From Candidatus Paralachnospira caecorum (lineage in GTDB: Bacteria; Bacillota; Clostridia; Lachnospirales; Lachnospiraceae): DNA of 64,000 nt. The stretch covers positions 1 to 64,000 of the forward strand of contig CAJFHG010000008.1 in NCBI GenBank assembly GCA_904379015.1, in the 5' to 3' direction. The notes under the pieces are model-generated. The model made no database searches. It saw only the letters and a program-made list of their open reading frames with translations, and was not told the origin of the DNA. A program made the position numbers and the translations under genes. Every line of letters begins with the position of its first letter. Position 1 is the stretch's first letter. Of this stretch, positions 61,393 to 64,000 are shown one piece after another.

Positions 61393-62352
61393 CTACTCTT
61401 TGTCCTGTTCTTCCTGGGGACAGATCTTTCCCTCGTTCATTTCTTCCAGAAGACAGATCGCATGATACATCCAGCGGCAGTAAGGTGTCTCAATGCCGTG
61501 CTTTTCGCCCAGGCGGATCAGATTTCCCGCCAGCAGGTCCACCTCCGTCTTCCGCTTCTGCTCGATATCCTGTCTGGTAGAAGGCACATTATAAAACGGC
61601 GCGCCGAATACACTCTTCCACTGCCGCTCCAGATCCTTCTCTGTGATCTCAACGCCGCAGGCACAGGCCACCTTTGCCGCCTCTCCGTAAACCATCCTGT
61701 ACAGCTCCCTGGCATGCCCGCTCAGCTTCCAGGCTCCGTAGCAGTTCCCGATGATGGCCGACGGCAGATTCTCCGCAAGATTCGCGCAGTACTTCAGCCA
61801 CATATCCCGTTTCATATCCTCCGGTACCCGGTACGGGATTCCTGCCCGTTCAAACAGATCTGCCACCGCCTGGATCCTGGGTGTGTAAGGCACCTCATTG
61901 CGCGCTTCTCCGAAACTGATCAGACCCAAACTGGGATCATACTCCACTTTATGATCCACCATACGGATCGACACCCGGGTGACACCATAGATCACCCGAT
62001 CCCAGCCGTAAACCTCAGCCAGAGCCTCCTCGCTGCTGATTCCGTTCATCAGAGACAGCAGGATGGTGTTTTCCCCCACCACACATCCCAGCTGTCTGAC
62101 CGCTTCTTCCATCTGGGGACCTTTGACGATCATCATCACCAGATCCACCGGCTCATGCGCTTCCTCCGGATCCACCACCTGGAAACGATAAGTCACCCCG
62201 TTGATCGTGGTTCCCTCCGTCTCCAGCCGCTTTTTCCTGCTGCCGCCCGCGATCACCATAAAATTCTCATGGCCCAGAGCCTTCTCCAGTCCCGGAGCGA
62301 GATAGGAACCGATAGAACCAAGACCGATCATTGCCGCTCTGCGAATTTCCAT
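61393..62352 (-). CDS. Ketopantoate reductase family protein (PanE/ApbA-like)
   Basis: NADPH-dependent reductase of 319 residues. The Rossmann motif near the start is AAMIGLGSIGSYLAPGL; the conserved lysine is probably in MMIVKGPQ and the second in RDMWLKYCANLAENLPSAIIGN. It fits PanE, which reduces 2-dehydropantoate to pantoate, but many paralogues in anaerobes act on other keto acids, and no pan genes are nearby. It follows the iron alcohol dehydrogenase on the same strand after a 193-base gap that holds no gene. Confidence 0.85.
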   Translation of the reverse strand: MEIRRAAMIGLGSIGSYLAPGLEKALGHENFMVIAGGSRKKRLETEGTTINGVTYRFQVVDPEEAHEPVDLVMMIVKGPQMEEAVRQLGCVVGENTILLSLMNGISSEEALAEVYGWDRVIYGVTRVSIRMVDHKVEYDPSLGLISFGEARNEVPYTPRIQAVADLFERAGIPYRVPEDMKRDMWLKYCANLAENLPSAIIGNCYGAWKLSGHARELYRMVYGEAAKVACACGVEITEKDLERQWKSVFGAPFYNVPSTRQDIEQKRKTEVDLLAGNLIRLGEKHGIETPYCRWMYHAICLLEEMNEGKICPQEEQDKE

Positions 62353-62545
62353 ATTGAACCTCCCATATACATTTTATCGTTCTTTAAACAAAGGATAAAA
62401 AATAAAAAATATTGTAATACAACTATAATATACAGAATTTTTGTTGTCAACATGCCTTCTCACTTCGCAGAGAATTTTCTTTCCCACATCCGATTCCCTG
62501 TCCGTTTTCCCGCGCTTTTTCGCCCGGATTCCGGTTCCTATCTTC

Positions 62546-63733
62546 TCAGGCTTCTCCCATGGCCGCCCGGTAAATGGCCACCAGGTCATCCCGGCTGAGT
62601 TCCCGGATCCCGGGCAGGGTCCGGCTGCCATGTCCGGTACATTTATCGGCCATTTCCTCCAGCGCGTCCTCCGAAACGCCCAGCTGTCTCAGAGTAACGG
62701 GCATTCCCAGACTGACAAAGTAATCTTCTGTGGCCTGGATCCCGGCCATGGCTGTTTCCAGAATATTTTCAAAATTCATCTCCAGGTTCCAGACCCGCAC
62801 CGCGTACTGGGCAAATCTGGAAGGCCGGCAGGCGCACACATATCTTGCCCAGGAGGGCCACAGGGCGGACAGTCCCGCCCCGTGGGCGATCTGCGGATAT
62901 TTTCCGGAAAGCTCATGCTCCATCTGATGGACCTGCATCAGGAACGTGCGTCCCGCGCTGGTCAGGTCATTATGGGACAGGCTTCCGGACCACATCAGGC
63001 ACGCCCTGGCCTCATAATCCCGGGGACTGGCGTCCGCGATCCGGCCCGCCTCGATCACGCTTTTCATGATCCCTTCCGCGATCCGGTCCGTCACAGACAC
63101 GCCTTCGCTGTCGCCCATATACCGTTCCAGTGTATGCATGATGATATCCACGGTACCGCAGCCCGTCTGGAACTTGCTGACCGTATAGGTCAGCTCCGGG
63201 TTGCAGATGGAGAAAAGAGGACGGTGGGCAGGACTGCCGCAGCCCCGCTTCAGCCCGGTCTCCTCATTGGTGATCACGCAGGAATTGCTCATTTCGCTGC
63301 CTGTGGCGGAAAGCGTCAGGATCGTGCCTACCGGCAGCGCCTTTTCCGGCACGGCCTCCTTCATGAAATATTTCCAGACATCCACATCCGGATTGGCCAC
63401 CCCGTCCGCGATGCATTTGGCGGAATCGATGACGCTTCCTCCGCCCACAGCCAGAATGAAATCCACCTGTTCCTCCCGACACAGCCTGATCCCCCGCCTT
63501 GCCATGGAAAGGGTCGGATTGGGCTGTACCCCGCCGAGAAGCACATGATCGATCTGTTCCTCTTCCAGCGCCCTGACGACTGTATCCAGAAGACCGGATT
63601 TCCTGGCGCTGTTTCCCCCGAAATGCACCAGCACCTTCTGAAATCCGTATTCTTTGATGATTTTTCCCACCTGCAGATGCGTATCCCTGCCGAAGATCAT
63701 CCGTGTCGGCGCGCAGAATTCAAAGTTTTTCAT
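62546..63733 (-). CDS. Iron-containing alcohol dehydrogenase (butanol dehydrogenase/YqhD-like)
   Basis: Metal-dependent alcohol dehydrogenase of 395 residues with the BDH/YqhD-type N-terminus FCAPTRMIFGRDTHLQVGKIIKEYGFQKVLVHFGG and cofactor motif GGGSVIDSAKCIADG. Likely metal ligands are Asp196, His200 (TVDIIMHTLERYMG), His273 and His284 (QIAHGAGLSALWPSW). YqhD-type enzymes reduce a wide range of aldehydes with NADPH. The ATG follows GGGAGGAGACT; a 49-codon upstream extension overlaps the malic enzyme gene and was rejected. It lies 43 bases after the malic enzyme gene on the same strand. Confidence 0.92.
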   Translation of the reverse strand: MKNFEFCAPTRMIFGRDTHLQVGKIIKEYGFQKVLVHFGGNSARKSGLLDTVVRALEEEQIDHVLLGGVQPNPTLSMARRGIRLCREEQVDFILAVGGGSVIDSAKCIADGVANPDVDVWKYFMKEAVPEKALPVGTILTLSATGSEMSNSCVITNEETGLKRGCGSPAHRPLFSICNPELTYTVSKFQTGCGTVDIIMHTLERYMGDSEGVSVTDRIAEGIMKSVIEAGRIADASPRDYEARACLMWSGSLSHNDLTSAGRTFLMQVHQMEHELSGKYPQIAHGAGLSALWPSWARYVCACRPSRFAQYAVRVWNLEMNFENILETAMAGIQATEDYFVSLGMPVTLRQLGVSEDALEEMADKCTGHGSRTLPGIRELSRDDLVAIYRAAMGEA

Positions 63734-63776
63734 AGTCTCCTCCCAATTATCCTTCTCCCGTATTCGCTGCTCCGGC

Positions 63777-64000
63777 TCAGATCCTTGCCACGCCGGACTT
63801 TCTGGCAGCCTCCGCCACCGCGGCCGCGACCGCAGGCCCGACTCTCTTGTCAAAGGCCCTGGGAATGATGTAGTCGGCATTCAGCTCTTCCGGCGAAATC
63901 AGACCTGCCAGCGCCTCTGCCGCCGCCATCTTCATTTCCTCGTTGATATCGCTGGCTCTCACGTCAAAAGCGCCCCTGAAAACGCCGGGGAATGCCAGCA
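63777..64000 (-). CDS. Malic enzyme, C-terminal end only (cut by window edge)
   Basis: The last 74 codons of a gene that continues beyond the window. FPGVFRGAFDVRASDINEEM is the conserved C-terminal region of bacterial NAD(P)-dependent malic enzymes, which decarboxylate malate to pyruvate, and YIIPRAFDKRVGPAVAAAVAEAARKSGVARI is the usual ending. Cofactor preference cannot be judged from this part. Confidence 0.85.
   Translation of the reverse strand, partial: LAFPGVFRGAFDVRASDINEEMKMAAAEALAGLISPEELNADYIIPRAFDKRVGPAVAAAVAEAARKSGVARI

Noticed and set aside
63734-63880. Longer form of the second iron alcohol dehydrogenase
   Set aside because: The added 49 codons overlap the malic enzyme end in another frame, while a strong GGGAGGAG site fits the ATG at 63733.
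1-64000. tRNA, rRNA, CRISPR, insertion sequences, integrases or phage genes
   Set aside because: None could be recognised by eye; no transposase-like frame, no direct-repeat array and no tRNA T-loop signature in gaps between genes.

Overview
The window looks like a chromosomal segment of an anaerobic gut-type Clostridia, most likely a Lachnospiraceae-like Firmicute. Supporting signs are a complete Firmicutes-order S10/spc/alpha ribosomal protein cluster with a zinc-type S14 and a KOW-domain protein between map and infA, strong AGGAGG ribosome binding sites, several GTG starts, an S-layer-homology surface protein with InlB-type repeats, and moderately GC-rich coding DNA. No tRNA, rRNA, CRISPR array, insertion sequence, transposase or integrase was seen.

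Left part (1-29.6 kb, almost all minus strand). A truncated secreted-protein start lies at the edge, then a 1638-residue surface protein (leucine-rich repeats, six InlB-type repeats, papain-like domain, Ig-like domain, three SLH domains). Next come truA, ecfT, ecfA2 and ecfA1, which in Firmicutes usually follow rplQ directly. Here about 20.7 kb of mainly carbohydrate genes separate them from rplQ. That block holds a self-contained trehalose PTS (divergent treR, treB with a fused EIIA, treC, ptsH, ptsI), a von Willebrand A protein converging on treR, a PfkB kinase, a ClC channel/antiporter, a class II UvrA, and a decayed KDG/KDPG locus (kdgK intact, eda and iclR both beheaded at one junction). 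It ends with an operon of FGGY kinase, VCBS-type propeller protein, UlaG-like lactonase and SorC regulator.

Middle part (29.6-46.4 kb, minus strand). The ribosomal super-operon runs from rpsJ to rplQ, including secY, adk, map, infA and rpoA. A strong promoter sits about 240 bases before rpsJ, with a structured leader, and a strong terminator follows rplQ.

Right part (46.4-64 kb). A small operon of unrecognised proteins (one with a decarboxylase-beta-like GGADGP motif) is divergent from a PucR-type regulator. The regulator precedes a plus-strand catabolic locus: class III aminotransferase, iron alcohol dehydrogenase, cytidylate-kinase-like protein and a complete LIV-type ABC transporter. This is best read as import of an amino compound, transamination to an aldehyde and reduction to an alcohol; taurine-like substrates are one possibility. 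Its leaders carry three terminator-like hairpins, two of which share a 13-base element. Then follow a SAM methyltransferase, a LysO-type exporter, an unrecognised membrane-anchored protein, a ketopantoate-reductase-like protein, a second iron alcohol dehydrogenase and the 3' end of a malic enzyme gene.

All calls come from reading the sequence; no database search was run.
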